Origin: UBA2658 sp964617335
GTDB taxonomy: Bacteria; Bacillota; Clostridia; Oscillospirales; Oscillospiraceae
Assembly: GCA_964617335.1 (NCBI GenBank)
Contig: CAZTXG010000008.1
Coordinates: forward strand, 1-53,505
Direction: 5' to 3'
DNA length: 53,505 nt
In this document: positions 24,772 to 32,059 of the stretch, one piece after another
Layout of the letters: each line of letters starts with the position of its first letter
Position numbering within the stretch: the first letter of the stretch is position 1
Position numbers and translations under genes: made by a program
The notes under the pieces: generated by a model
Told to the model about the DNA's origin: nothing
What the model saw: the letters and a program-made list of their open reading frames with translations, nothing else
Databases searched by the model: none

Positions 24772-27291
24772 TTATCTTTGCTCGTTAATGTAAATGTTCA
24801 TTCGGCTTTGGATAACCTCTGCTGTCTGGTCAACGGTTTTTTCTCCCGCGAAGAAGAAGGCCGCTTCCTCATTTATAATGTTTAAAACGCTCTCGTCATA
24901 AACGGCAGTGTTCTCAACAGAATTAATAAGAGCCTTAATCTGCTCTGCTTCTTCCTTAGTTATGGCATAAAACTCAATCATAGGCCCGTCGCCCATGCTC
25001 ATGCCGCCATGTGAAACGGGAACCTTATTGCCGTCTCCGTCGGTATAATACTCCTGAACCATCTCTTTTTCAAGACGCTTGTCAAAAGCCTTTTGCATTA
25101 TGGGGAAGTTCCAGCCAAGGTTCTCCTGATATTCGTCGGACAGTATACTCCTCATAAACTGCCAGGCGCCTTCCTTTTCCTTGCAGGAGGTGGTCATAGA
25201 GATGCCGCTGTCAAAGCTTGCAACATTGCCGTTTTTCTCATCTGAGGGGAAGCCCTTAAAGACAATCTCTCCGCCAAACATGGCTTTGTAATACTGATAG
25301 TTATAAAAATCGCTGGCGCTGAAGGTTTCAAAAATCTGGCGGCCTTCCTGAATGAGGACACTGCTGTCTATCCATTCGCCGCTTTCATAAAACTTTTCCA
25401 TATCCTCCTGGGAGGGGAAGGTGTTTGCAAAGCTTAAAAGCTTTTTAAAGTCGTCTGAATTGAAGCTTGTTTCGCCGGTCTGCCAGTTCATATAGTTTTC
25501 CATATTCAGCATACACAGCATCTGAAGAACAGATTCACGGCTTACATACTGACCCATGGGCAGGTCTGCATTGGGGTTTGCATCGATAACAGCCTGCATT
25601 TCATCAATTGTCCAGCCCATTTCAGAGCCAAGAATAGAGGGGGAGCCAACAATGGAAATAACACTAAAACTAGGGGAAACCTGGTAAAGCTTGCCCTCTG
25701 TTTCCAAGGCGCCCGCTATGCTTTTTATAAAATCGTCCCTTGAGATATCGGGGTCATTATCTATAAAGCTGTATAAGTCAACAAGCAGGCCCTTGGCGGC
25801 ATATTGCTGATAAGGAAGATTTGAGATGCTTATAATATCTGGTGCCTTGCCGGATATTATCTCGGTGTTCAGCTTTGTAAGTCCCGCGTTCCAGTCTTCC
25901 TCGGTGCCAAATTCAGAGTAATCTTTAACTTCAATGCGATAGTCAGGGTTGGTTTTGTTAAAGCTTAAAATTTGCTTTCTAAGCTCATAGTCAAGATACA
26001 TGGTTGCAAGAGAAATCGTTGTTTTCTGCTTAACCTCACTGCGGGGAGTTTTCACCATGGTTATAACTTCGTAGCTGGGACCGTCTTCATTTTCCCAGTT
26101 GCTGGCAATGGCAAAAACATTGCCATTATCCAAAACCGTTGAAAACTGTATTGTATTATTATCAACATCGCTGTTAATCCAGTTTAAAATCTTTTCCTTA
26201 GTCTCTGTCTCAAAGGAATATCCGTAAAGGGAGGAACCGTCCGTATAGCAGAAATCATAAACATCGCCGCCGGGGCTTGTGTCCCAAACTTCGCTGGGAA
26301 TGTTCATTTCCGCTCCCCAGCTCTTAGCATCAAAATCAATAAGCTTTAAAACCATGCCGCCGGAATCACCGTAAGAAGTTGTGCCGACTCTGCCGTCGCC
26401 TATTTTTATGAGCCTGTTTATCCAGGTGTCCAAGGACAGCTTAAACTGGAAGCTGCCGTCTTTGCCTATAACATAAACTGTGCTGTCTCCATCGGAAATA
26501 TAAATATTTCCCTCACCGTCCATGGTCATGTCGCTTATGTAAAACTGTCTGCTGTATCCGCTCATATCAGGCTCGGATTTCTCTATAAACTGGGAAAGGT
26601 CAACAGAGGACATTTCCGCACCTGTGGAAGAAAGCTTGCGGACAAAGTTTTGTCTTTCTTCTCCTGCATAATACTCCCACATATCATCCTTGGCAGGGTC
26701 AAAATCAGGGGGCAGGTCGTATAGCGTTGTACCCACATACTCAGCAACCCAAATGTTTCCTTCCTCGTCGGCTATTATTTTGTCAAGTCCTGAATAGCTG
26801 TCAGAGTTGTCAAGCTTTGCAGGTGAGACATAGTCGCTTAAGGCTGTGTAGCCTGTGCCGTCAATCTTTACGGAATACAGGCCGCTTATGTACTGAATGT
26901 CAAAATCTATCACAGGAATATCAGCCGATTCTGCTTCCGCTGTATCAGCTTCCCCTTCAAAGGCCGCAGCCTCAGCTATTGCTCCATCTCCGTAAAGATT
27001 GGCGTAATACTCATCAATCTCTTTAAGCTCATTTTCCGTAACTAAAGAGCCGTCGGAGTGTACGGCAATGCTGGCGCTGAAATAAATGGTGCCGCCCGCT
27101 GCATAGGGCGTATTCATTTCGGTAACTGCCTTGTCCATCGTTGCATAGTTTGCCACATAGACGTAATCGGAAACTGCCTCTCCGTTTTCCTCCCCCTTTT
27201 TCTCTTTGTTGCCGCAGGCGGTAAGAGGTGCCGCAAACATTAAAACCGCCAAAATCAAAACAAGGGATTTTTTAAAACTTTTCTTTCTCAT
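24772..27291 (-). CDS. Lipoprotein fusing a propeller-like domain to an ABC solute-binding domain
   Basis: An 839-aa lipoprotein. ATG 27291 is preferred to the ATG at 27306 because an AGGAGAG ribosome site lies between them. The signal peptide ends in lipobox LTAC with Cys26. Residues about 40-420 contain repeated blade-like units with NHL/SMP-30-like patterns (KIIADEEGNIWVAEY; MTMDGEGNIYISDGDSTVY) and an acidic Ala/Glu-rich insert near 110-125. Residues about 430-839 look like a family 1 extracellular solute-binding protein (DYELRKQILSFNKTNPDYRI; LNTEIISGKAPDIISISNLP). Ordinary binding proteins are about 400-550 aa. It heads the minus-strand locus with the two sugar permeases. Confidence 0.85.
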   Translation of the reverse strand: MRKKSFKKSLVLILAVLMFAAPLTACGNKEKKGEENGEAVSDYVYVANYATMDKAVTEMNTPYAAGGTIYFSASIAVHSDGSLVTENELKEIDEYYANLYGDGAIAEAAAFEGEADTAEAESADIPVIDFDIQYISGLYSVKIDGTGYTALSDYVSPAKLDNSDSYSGLDKIIADEEGNIWVAEYVGTTLYDLPPDFDPAKDDMWEYYAGEERQNFVRKLSSTGAEMSSVDLSQFIEKSEPDMSGYSRQFYISDMTMDGEGNIYISDGDSTVYVIGKDGSFQFKLSLDTWINRLIKIGDGRVGTTSYGDSGGMVLKLIDFDAKSWGAEMNIPSEVWDTSPGGDVYDFCYTDGSSLYGYSFETETKEKILNWINSDVDNNTIQFSTVLDNGNVFAIASNWENEDGPSYEVITMVKTPRSEVKQKTTISLATMYLDYELRKQILSFNKTNPDYRIEVKDYSEFGTEEDWNAGLTKLNTEIISGKAPDIISISNLPYQQYAAKGLLVDLYSFIDNDPDISRDDFIKSIAGALETEGKLYQVSPSFSVISIVGSPSILGSEMGWTIDEMQAVIDANPNADLPMGQYVSRESVLQMLCMLNMENYMNWQTGETSFNSDDFKKLLSFANTFPSQEDMEKFYESGEWIDSSVLIQEGRQIFETFSASDFYNYQYYKAMFGGEIVFKGFPSDEKNGNVASFDSGISMTTSCKEKEGAWQFMRSILSDEYQENLGWNFPIMQKAFDKRLEKEMVQEYYTDGDGNKVPVSHGGMSMGDGPMIEFYAITKEEAEQIKALINSVENTAVYDESVLNIINEEAAFFFAGEKTVDQTAEVIQSRMNIYINEQR

Positions 27292-27348
27292 CTCATCTCT
27301 CCTCATTGTCCACCCTTGGGTGTTATGTTCGTATTAGTACACTTAAAA

Positions 27349-27377
27349 AATATACCACCAGTCGGAACATATGTCAA
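27349..27377 (-). promoter_or_regulatory. Strong sigma-A promoter of the transporter/adaptor locus
   Basis: On the minus strand, TTGACA (27377-27372), a 17-bp spacer and TATATT (27354-27349) lie 58 bp before the lipoprotein ATG. No comparably good promoter is seen inside the five-gene locus. Confidence 0.8.
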
Positions 27378-27428
27378 ACATTTTATGGTGTCAGATTATC
27401 AGACGTTTTGCCTGTAAAAATGTTCCGA
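27362..27428 (-). promoter_or_regulatory. Candidate operator: separated 9-bp inverted repeat
   Basis: TCGGAACAT (27362-27370) lies in the spacer of the locus promoter, and its exact reverse complement ATGTTCCGA lies at 27420-27428, 58 bp away from centre to centre. Spacing and position would suit a repressor bound at two half sites. No regulator gene is adjacent, so this is a pattern only. Confidence 0.3.
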
Positions 27429-27571
27429 GTCTAGCTTAATATGTATCTGCATCATTTTTGTAAGTTTGTCAGTTAAAGGCTTATTTTAATTTTAGTTGAT
27501 AATTTTAACTTGATTTATACTTCAAACGACATCTTTAGCAAAAACTTACAAAAACCTAAGCGTTTTTTCTC

Positions 27572-27600
27572 TTGACATATACAAACAAAGCTGTTAAAAC
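27572..27600 (+). promoter_or_regulatory. Possible promoter for the phospholipase C-like gene
   Basis: TTGACA (27572-27577), 17 bp, TAAAAC (27595-27600). The -35 is perfect but the -10 is weak. It leaves a leader of about 130 bases before the ATG at 27735. Confidence 0.4.
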
Positions 27601-27734
27601 TAGTCTAAGTGTTAATTTATATATGTATAATTCTTATCCACTACACGCAATATACGCAATTTTATAAGCAGTCCGGTTTTTGCGCTTTGATCTTTTTGGC
27701 AGGTAAAACCCATGGGACCGCATTAGGAGAATAA

Positions 27735-28487
27735 ATGAAATCAACCTCACATTTCGCAATGGGTCACCTTTTATATGCTTCCCTTCAGGCCCGGGGAATA
27801 TATCTTAACAGAATTGCCTTCGCATACGGGAACATTGCTCCGGACTATGCTCCCCAGCTTCTTTTCCCTGCTCACTTCGGCAAGGTATGCTCCCGTGCTG
27901 TTGACGAGATTGCAAGGGAGCTTTCCGAGTTTTCCCTTGATGAATCCGGACGGGTTAATGCCGAATATTCCAAGCAGCTGGGCATTATGTGCCACTTTAT
28001 CTGTGATTATTTTTGCTTTGCTCATAACAAAGGTTTTTCCGGCGGCCTAAGGCAGCATTCGGCTTACGAAAACCGGTTGGACTTATATCTTCGCCGCTGC
28101 TGTGCAAAGCTTTTTGACAAGGAAGTGTCTCCCGCTGTTGCTTTTTTGGATTTGGACGCTAAAAAAGATGTTCCCCTTTCAGACTCTGCCGATATACTTA
28201 TAGAGGATATGGAGAAACATAAAAACGAGTATCTAATGCTGTGCAACAGCCTTAGAAATGACCTTAGCTTTTCCTTTGATATGTGTATGCAGGCCATTTT
28301 ATCTTTAGTTTCTATTTCACAAAAGATTTCTTCTCCTTCCCACGGCTTATGGTTTGATGACCTTATGCTCCCATTAAAGGGCTATGCCACGGGAAACAGC
28401 ATGGTTTTCAAAATGTTCTTTTTAAAAAATCGCAATAATAACATTTTCTTTTTACCTGAGCTTATGCCGCCAATTGCCGCATTCTGA
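27735..28487 (+). CDS. Zinc-dependent phospholipase C-like protein
   Basis: A 250-aa protein of the zinc-dependent phospholipase C fold (bacterial PLC/S1-P1-like helical proteins). Likely metal ligands are His6 and His11 in STSHFAMGH, Asp in GNIAPD (near 37), and the His/Asp cluster MCHFICDYFCFAH (near 85-97). It has no signal peptide, so it is probably cytoplasmic and may act on something other than host lipid. AGGAG at 27726-27730 precedes the ATG. It stands alone between its own promoter and terminator. Confidence 0.75.
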   Translation: MKSTSHFAMGHLLYASLQARGIYLNRIAFAYGNIAPDYAPQLLFPAHFGKVCSRAVDEIARELSEFSLDESGRVNAEYSKQLGIMCHFICDYFCFAHNKGFSGGLRQHSAYENRLDLYLRRCCAKLFDKEVSPAVAFLDLDAKKDVPLSDSADILIEDMEKHKNEYLMLCNSLRNDLSFSFDMCMQAILSLVSISQKISSPSHGLWFDDLMLPLKGYATGNSMVFKMFFLKNRNNNIFFLPELMPPIAAF

Positions 28488-28496
28488 TTTGCCTTT

Positions 28497-28527
28497 AAAG
28501 CGCCTTTTAATAAAGGGCGCTTTTTTT
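28497..28527 (+). terminator. Intrinsic terminator after the phospholipase C-like gene
   Basis: AAAGCGCCTTT pairs with AAAGGGCGCTTT (one bulge) and is followed by a T-run through 28527. Confidence 0.85.
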
Positions 28528-28530
28528 AAA

Positions 28531-28568
28531 AATTCGCGCATCCATGCAAGAAGCCGGATGCGCGAATT
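28531..28568 (-). terminator. Intrinsic terminator after gap
   Basis: AATTCGCGCATCC (28531-28543) pairs perfectly with GGATGCGCGAATT (28556-28568). On the minus strand it is followed by TTTTT, closing the gap transcript. Confidence 0.88.
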
Positions 28569-28590
28569 TACTTTTTTAATTGTTATATGA

Positions 28591-29598
28591 TTATGCTTCC
28601 ACAGAAGCGATATACTCAATCAGGTCTATAACCTTATTGCTGTAGCCCCACTCGTTGTCGTACCATGAAACAAGCTTAACGAAGGTGTCGTTTAGCATTA
28701 TACCGGCATCAGCGTCAAAAATACTGGTGCGTGCATCACCGATAAAGTCGGAGGAGACAACCTTTTCATCGGTGTAGCCTAAAATGCCCTTAAGCTCGCC
28801 TTCCGAAGCCTGCTTTATAACCTTGCAAATTTCTTCGTAATTAGTGGCCTTTTTAAGGTTTACAGTAAGGTCAACAACAGAGACGTTTAAGGTGGGAACT
28901 CTAAAGGACATTCCGGTAAGCTTTCCGTCAAGCTCGGGTATAACCTTACCAACAGCCTTGGCAGCGCCGGTGCTGGAAGGGATGATGTTTCCGGCTGCAG
29001 CCCTGCCGCCCCGCCAATCCTTCTGGGAGGGGCCGTCAACAGTGCGCTGGGTTGAGGTGGTTGCGTGGACTGTGGTCATAAGTCCGCTTTCTATGCCGAA
29101 ATTATCGTGTATGACCTTTGCCAAAGGCGCAAGGCAGTTTGTGGTGCAGGATGCGTTTGAAACAATCTTAGTGCCAGGGACATAGGTTTTTTCGTTAACT
29201 CCCATGACAAACATAGGCGCATCCTTTGAAGGAGCAGAGATGACAACATTCTTTGCGCCTGCGTCTATGTGAGCCTGAGCCTTTTCAATAACCGTGAATA
29301 TGCCGGTGGATTCGATTACAAAATCAACGCCCAGCTTGCCCCAGGGAAGCTTTGAAGGGTCTTTCTCGCTGAAAACAGGAATAGTGTTTCCATTAACTAT
29401 AATGCTGTTTTCGTTGTGGGAAATTTCCCCGTCAAACCTGCCGTGAATTGTATCGTATTTTAGCATATAAGCCATATAGTCTGGTGCGAGCATATCGTTT
29501 ATGCCGACAAACTCAATGTTTTTATTGCTAAGACCGGCACGAAAAGCCAGCCGCCCGATTCTGCCGAAGCCATTGATTGCAACCTTAATTTTACTCAT
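28591..29598 (-). CDS. gap: Glyceraldehyde-3-phosphate dehydrogenase
   Basis: GAPDH oxidises glyceraldehyde-3-phosphate to 1,3-bisphosphoglycerate with NAD and phosphate in glycolysis. The 335-aa protein starts with the Rossmann motif INGFGRIGRLAFRA. The active site SNASCTTNCLAPLAK places the nucleophile at Cys151. IND around residues 33-35 suggests NAD preference. It is a single-gene unit with its own promoter and terminator, not joined to pgk/tpi here. Confidence 0.97.
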   Translation of the reverse strand: MSKIKVAINGFGRIGRLAFRAGLSNKNIEFVGINDMLAPDYMAYMLKYDTIHGRFDGEISHNENSIIVNGNTIPVFSEKDPSKLPWGKLGVDFVIESTGIFTVIEKAQAHIDAGAKNVVISAPSKDAPMFVMGVNEKTYVPGTKIVSNASCTTNCLAPLAKVIHDNFGIESGLMTTVHATTSTQRTVDGPSQKDWRGGRAAAGNIIPSSTGAAKAVGKVIPELDGKLTGMSFRVPTLNVSVVDLTVNLKKATNYEEICKVIKQASEGELKGILGYTDEKVVSSDFIGDARTSIFDADAGIMLNDTFVKLVSWYDNEWGYSNKVIDLIEYIASVEA

Positions 29599-29642
29599 GT
29601 ATAGACCCCCTATATTTTATCACAAGTTCGATTTTGCTGTAT

Positions 29643-29661
29643 CAAACGTGTGATACGTTTG
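29643..29661 (-). promoter_or_regulatory. Candidate operator near the gap transcription start
   Basis: CAAACGT and ACGTTTG form a 7-bp inverted repeat with a 5-bp centre, just downstream of the gap -10 box. A bound regulator would block transcription start. The adjacent GntR-family protein is a possible, unproven ligand-responsive partner. Confidence 0.35.
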
Positions 29662-29671
29662 TGATGTGTTT

Positions 29672-29700
29672 ATTCTAGCATAATTTATGCAGTTTGTAAA
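29672..29700 (-). promoter_or_regulatory. Promoter of gap
   Basis: On the minus strand, TTTACA (29700-29695), 17 bp, TAGAAT (29677-29672). The transcription start would be near 29665, giving a leader of about 65 bases. Confidence 0.72.
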
Positions 29701-29734
29701 TGCTTTAAGTGTTAAAAAATCAGCCCATACAATA

Positions 29735-30520
29735 TTATTTATCTACATTTCTGGAAAATGAAACCCCGTCTTTATGTAGATAAATATCTAAGGTTACTCT
29801 GTCTGCCCTAATAAGGCTTTGGGTGTATTCATAAATCATGCCCGTTTCTGTCCTTGTCCGGCGCTGGAGGGAAAAAGCGCAGCTTCCGGGCTTACAGCCT
29901 AACATTTCGGCCTCCTCTTTTCCCATAACCACGGCCTCATAAGAGTCTACAGCGGAGGCGGGGGCAATTCCAACCTCGTAAAGCAGGCTGTAAAAGCTAT
30001 GGGTTTTAAGAAGCTCGCGACTGAGCTTAGGATAAATATATTGCGGATAAAATGAGGTTTCGATGATGAGAGGCTCATCATCAACATTGCGGATACGGGT
30101 GAAGCGGTATACACTGGTGTCTTTGGAATTTAGCTCTAACACCTTTATTATGTCCGGTGTAGGCTCAATTACTTCAAATTCAACCAAGGTAGACGAAGGA
30201 TTAAGCCCCATGGCGCTGATTTCCGAAGTGAAAGAGTATACATTTTCGGTTTTGCGGCGCATTTTAGGTTCGGCCACAAAGGTGCCCCTGCCCTGCTTAC
30301 GAACCACAAGCCCTTCGGCCTCCAGAGCGCCTATAGCCTGTCGAACAGTGCTGCGGCTAATCTCAAAGGTCTTGCAAAGCTCTGCCTCAGAGGGCAGAAG
30401 CTGGCCGGGACTTAAGGTGCCGGCAGTTATATTTCTTTTTACAATTCTCACCAACTGAGAATAAAGAGGAATGTCACTGTCAAGAGAAAGTGAACTCAAA
30501 AGTACAGGGTTTGTTTCCAC
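29735..30520 (-). CDS. GntR-family regulator with UTRA ligand domain
   Basis: A DNA-binding regulator of the HutC subfamily. I choose GTG 30520 as start, nine bases after GGAG, giving 261 aa; a TTG at 30535 lies upstream of that ribosome site. The winged helix-turn-helix spans about residues 15-85 (LYSQLVRIVKRNITAG; LPSEAELCKTFEISRSTVRQ). The UTRA effector domain follows (about 95-250), with RFTRIRNVDDEPLIIETSFY and the late LQRRTRTETGMIYEYTQS typical. UTRA domains usually bind sugars or amino-acid derivatives; the ligand is unknown. It is transcribed towards gap, ending 136 bp before the gap start codon. Confidence 0.9.
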   Translation of the reverse strand: METNPVLLSSLSLDSDIPLYSQLVRIVKRNITAGTLSPGQLLPSEAELCKTFEISRSTVRQAIGALEAEGLVVRKQGRGTFVAEPKMRRKTENVYSFTSEISAMGLNPSSTLVEFEVIEPTPDIIKVLELNSKDTSVYRFTRIRNVDDEPLIIETSFYPQYIYPKLSRELLKTHSFYSLLYEVGIAPASAVDSYEAVVMGKEEAEMLGCKPGSCAFSLQRRTRTETGMIYEYTQSLIRADRVTLDIYLHKDGVSFSRNVDK

Positions 30521-30792
30521 AGTCAAAAGCTCCAATAAAATAAAATAGGTTTTCTTAAAATATCTGCTTCATACAAAAACTTATCTCTTATGTGGGTATG
30601 GTATAATAAGGACAATAACATATTTTGTACTATCTAATTATATGCAATAGACCTCGGGATTACAAGGAAAACTTTTTGTTTTTCCCCTTTCTCCATAGTG
30701 TTAAGTGAAAAAAGTCTTAAACCCTGCTTCTTTTACCTGCCGCCCTAACTGTAAGCCAAAGCATTTTAAGAACCCTATTTGTCTAAATTAAC

Positions 30793-30821
30793 TTGACATT
30801 TCTTCGCTTAACAATTATAAT
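30793..30821 (+). promoter_or_regulatory. Perfect-consensus promoter of rpsU
   Basis: TTGACA (30793-30798), 17 bp, TATAAT (30816-30821): full consensus at both boxes with ideal spacing, as expected for a highly expressed ribosomal protein gene. Confidence 0.9.
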
Positions 30822-30855
30822 AACCCCGTCAAAGCCATAGTTCATGGCCCTTAAA

Positions 30856-30870
30856 GCGCCTTTTGGGCGC
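30856..30870 (+). promoter_or_regulatory. Leader hairpin just before the rpsU ribosome site
   Basis: GCGCC and GGCGC form a short GC-rich stem with a U-rich loop, ending a few bases before the GGAGGGAGGG ribosome site. It could affect translation of S21; this is inference from position. Confidence 0.3.
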
Positions 30871-30890
30871 ATTGGAGGGAGGGAAATAGA

Positions 30891-31076
30891 ATGTCAGAAA
30901 TACGTGTTAAAGAAAACGAGTCTCTGGACAGCGCTCTTAAGAGATTCAAGAGAAGCTGTGCAAAATCCGGCGTTATGTCAGATTTGCGAAAGAAAGAATA
31001 TTACCAGAGCCCCAGTGTAAAACGCCGCAAAAAATCCGAAGCCGCCAGAAAAAACAAGAACAAGCGCTTCAACTAA
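30891..31076 (+). CDS. rpsU: 30S ribosomal protein bS21
   Basis: bS21 binds the 30S platform near the anti-Shine-Dalgarno end of 16S rRNA. The product is 61 aa, with VKENESLDSALKRFKR at the start and the very basic C-terminus (RRKKSEAARKNKNKRF) typical of the family. GGAGGGAGGG precedes the ATG by about six bases. It is transcribed alone between a consensus promoter and an intrinsic terminator; in other Firmicutes it is often followed by yqeY, which is absent here. Confidence 0.97.
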   Translation: MSEIRVKENESLDSALKRFKRSCAKSGVMSDLRKKEYYQSPSVKRRKKSEAARKNKNKRFN

Positions 31077-31091
31077 TTTTACAAAACACTG

Positions 31092-31119
31092 ATCCCGCCT
31101 CTTTTGGGGCGGGATTTTT
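31092..31119 (+). terminator. Intrinsic terminator after rpsU
   Basis: ATCCCGCC (31092-31099) pairs with GGCGGGAT (31108-31115) followed by TTTT. It separates rpsU from the glycosylase gene. Confidence 0.9.
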
Positions 31120-31149
31120 GCAAACAAATACTCCGGGAGGCAAGGAGAA

Positions 31150-31974
31150 ATGGACACTTGCATAGCTCTTGAAACCATTCTTGCGACAGACAAGGAAATT
31201 AACCTTATAAAAACCTTTGAATGCGGCCAGTGCTTCCGCTGGCAGGCAGACGAAACAGGCATTTACACGGGAGTTGCCTCGGCTAAGGTGCTTAACATAC
31301 GGCAGGAAAACGGCCTAATCCTCTGTGACGCCATTGAAAGTGACCTGCCCTTCTGGCGCAATTACTTTGACCTTGATGCCCCTTATGAGGAGGCAGACCT
31401 TCTTTTCTCTCAGCCTGAGCATCTTAAAAAATGTGCCGAGTTCGGCGCCGGCATACGAATATTGCGGCAGGAGCCATGGGAGGCTCTTTGCAGCTTCATC
31501 ATATCCCAGTGCAACAATATACCCCGCATAAAAAGCATAATCCGCAGTCTGTCTGCCCTTTACGGAAAGCCTTTGCGGCAGGGTCTTTTTTCCTTTCCGG
31601 ATTCTGAAACAATCGCGGCTCTTTCCGAGGATGACCTTTCCCCCCTGCGCTGCGGGTACAGGGCTAAATATATTTTGGATGCCGCCCGAACCCTTTCCGA
31701 AGGAAGACTGCCCTTAGATGAGCTTTGCAATATGCCGGCAGATGAGGCAAGAAAAAAGATTAAAACAATAAATGGTGTTGGAGACAAGGTTGCAGACTGC
31801 TTCATGCTCTATGGTCTCCACAGGATGGATAGTTTCCCTGTGGATGTCTGGATGAAAAGAGCTTTGAAGAATCATTTTCCAGAGGATTTTGACCCAAAAA
31901 CTCTTGGTAATTGGGCAGGCCTTGCCCAGCAATACATATTCTTTTATGAACGTTCCTTCGGCGGGGGAAAATAG
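31150..31974 (+). CDS. ogg: 8-oxoguanine DNA glycosylase, OGG1-like
   Basis: A 274-aa HhH-GPD base-excision repair enzyme that removes 8-oxoguanine and nicks the strand through a lyase step. The N-terminal TBP-like domain includes FECGQCFRWQ (23-32). The helix-hairpin-helix ends in INGVGDKVADC with catalytic Lys213, and Asp232 in FPVDVWMKR. These match the Lys249/Asp268 pair of human OGG1. GGAGGCAAGGAG precedes the ATG. It lies between rpsU and guaB with no obvious functional tie. Confidence 0.92.
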   Translation: MDTCIALETILATDKEINLIKTFECGQCFRWQADETGIYTGVASAKVLNIRQENGLILCDAIESDLPFWRNYFDLDAPYEEADLLFSQPEHLKKCAEFGAGIRILRQEPWEALCSFIISQCNNIPRIKSIIRSLSALYGKPLRQGLFSFPDSETIAALSEDDLSPLRCGYRAKYILDAARTLSEGRLPLDELCNMPADEARKKIKTINGVGDKVADCFMLYGLHRMDSFPVDVWMKRALKNHFPEDFDPKTLGNWAGLAQQYIFFYERSFGGGK

Positions 31975-31977
31975 TGG

Positions 31978-32007
31978 TTGACAGTCTGTCCGTCTGTGGA
32001 GTACAAT
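31978..32007 (+). promoter_or_regulatory. Promoter of guaB
   Basis: TTGACA (31978-31983), 18 bp, TACAAT (32002-32007), beginning right after the glycosylase stop codon. No guanine riboswitch was seen in the short leader. Confidence 0.75.
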
Positions 32008-32059
32008 AGCCAAAATCTAAAAGGATATACTATGGAAAAATGAAAGGGGAGCGGTTTTT

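Larger units (their letters stand above)
27307..27734. other. AT-rich divergent intergenic region
   Basis: The 428-bp gap between divergent genes holds the minus-strand promoter, the separated inverted repeat and a plus-strand promoter candidate described separately. I see no further ORF or structured RNA; the middle part (27430-27570) is AT-rich and otherwise featureless. Confidence 0.6.
30521..30890. other. 370-bp divergent gap between GntR gene and rpsU
   Basis: It contains the rpsU promoter and leader hairpin described separately. Further left, TGGTATAAT at 30599-30607 is an extended -10 element on the plus strand with no ORF behind it before rpsU, and an imperfect GGAAAAC/GTTTTTCC hairpin lies at about 30666-30686. 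I see no tRNA or known riboswitch. Confidence 0.5.
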
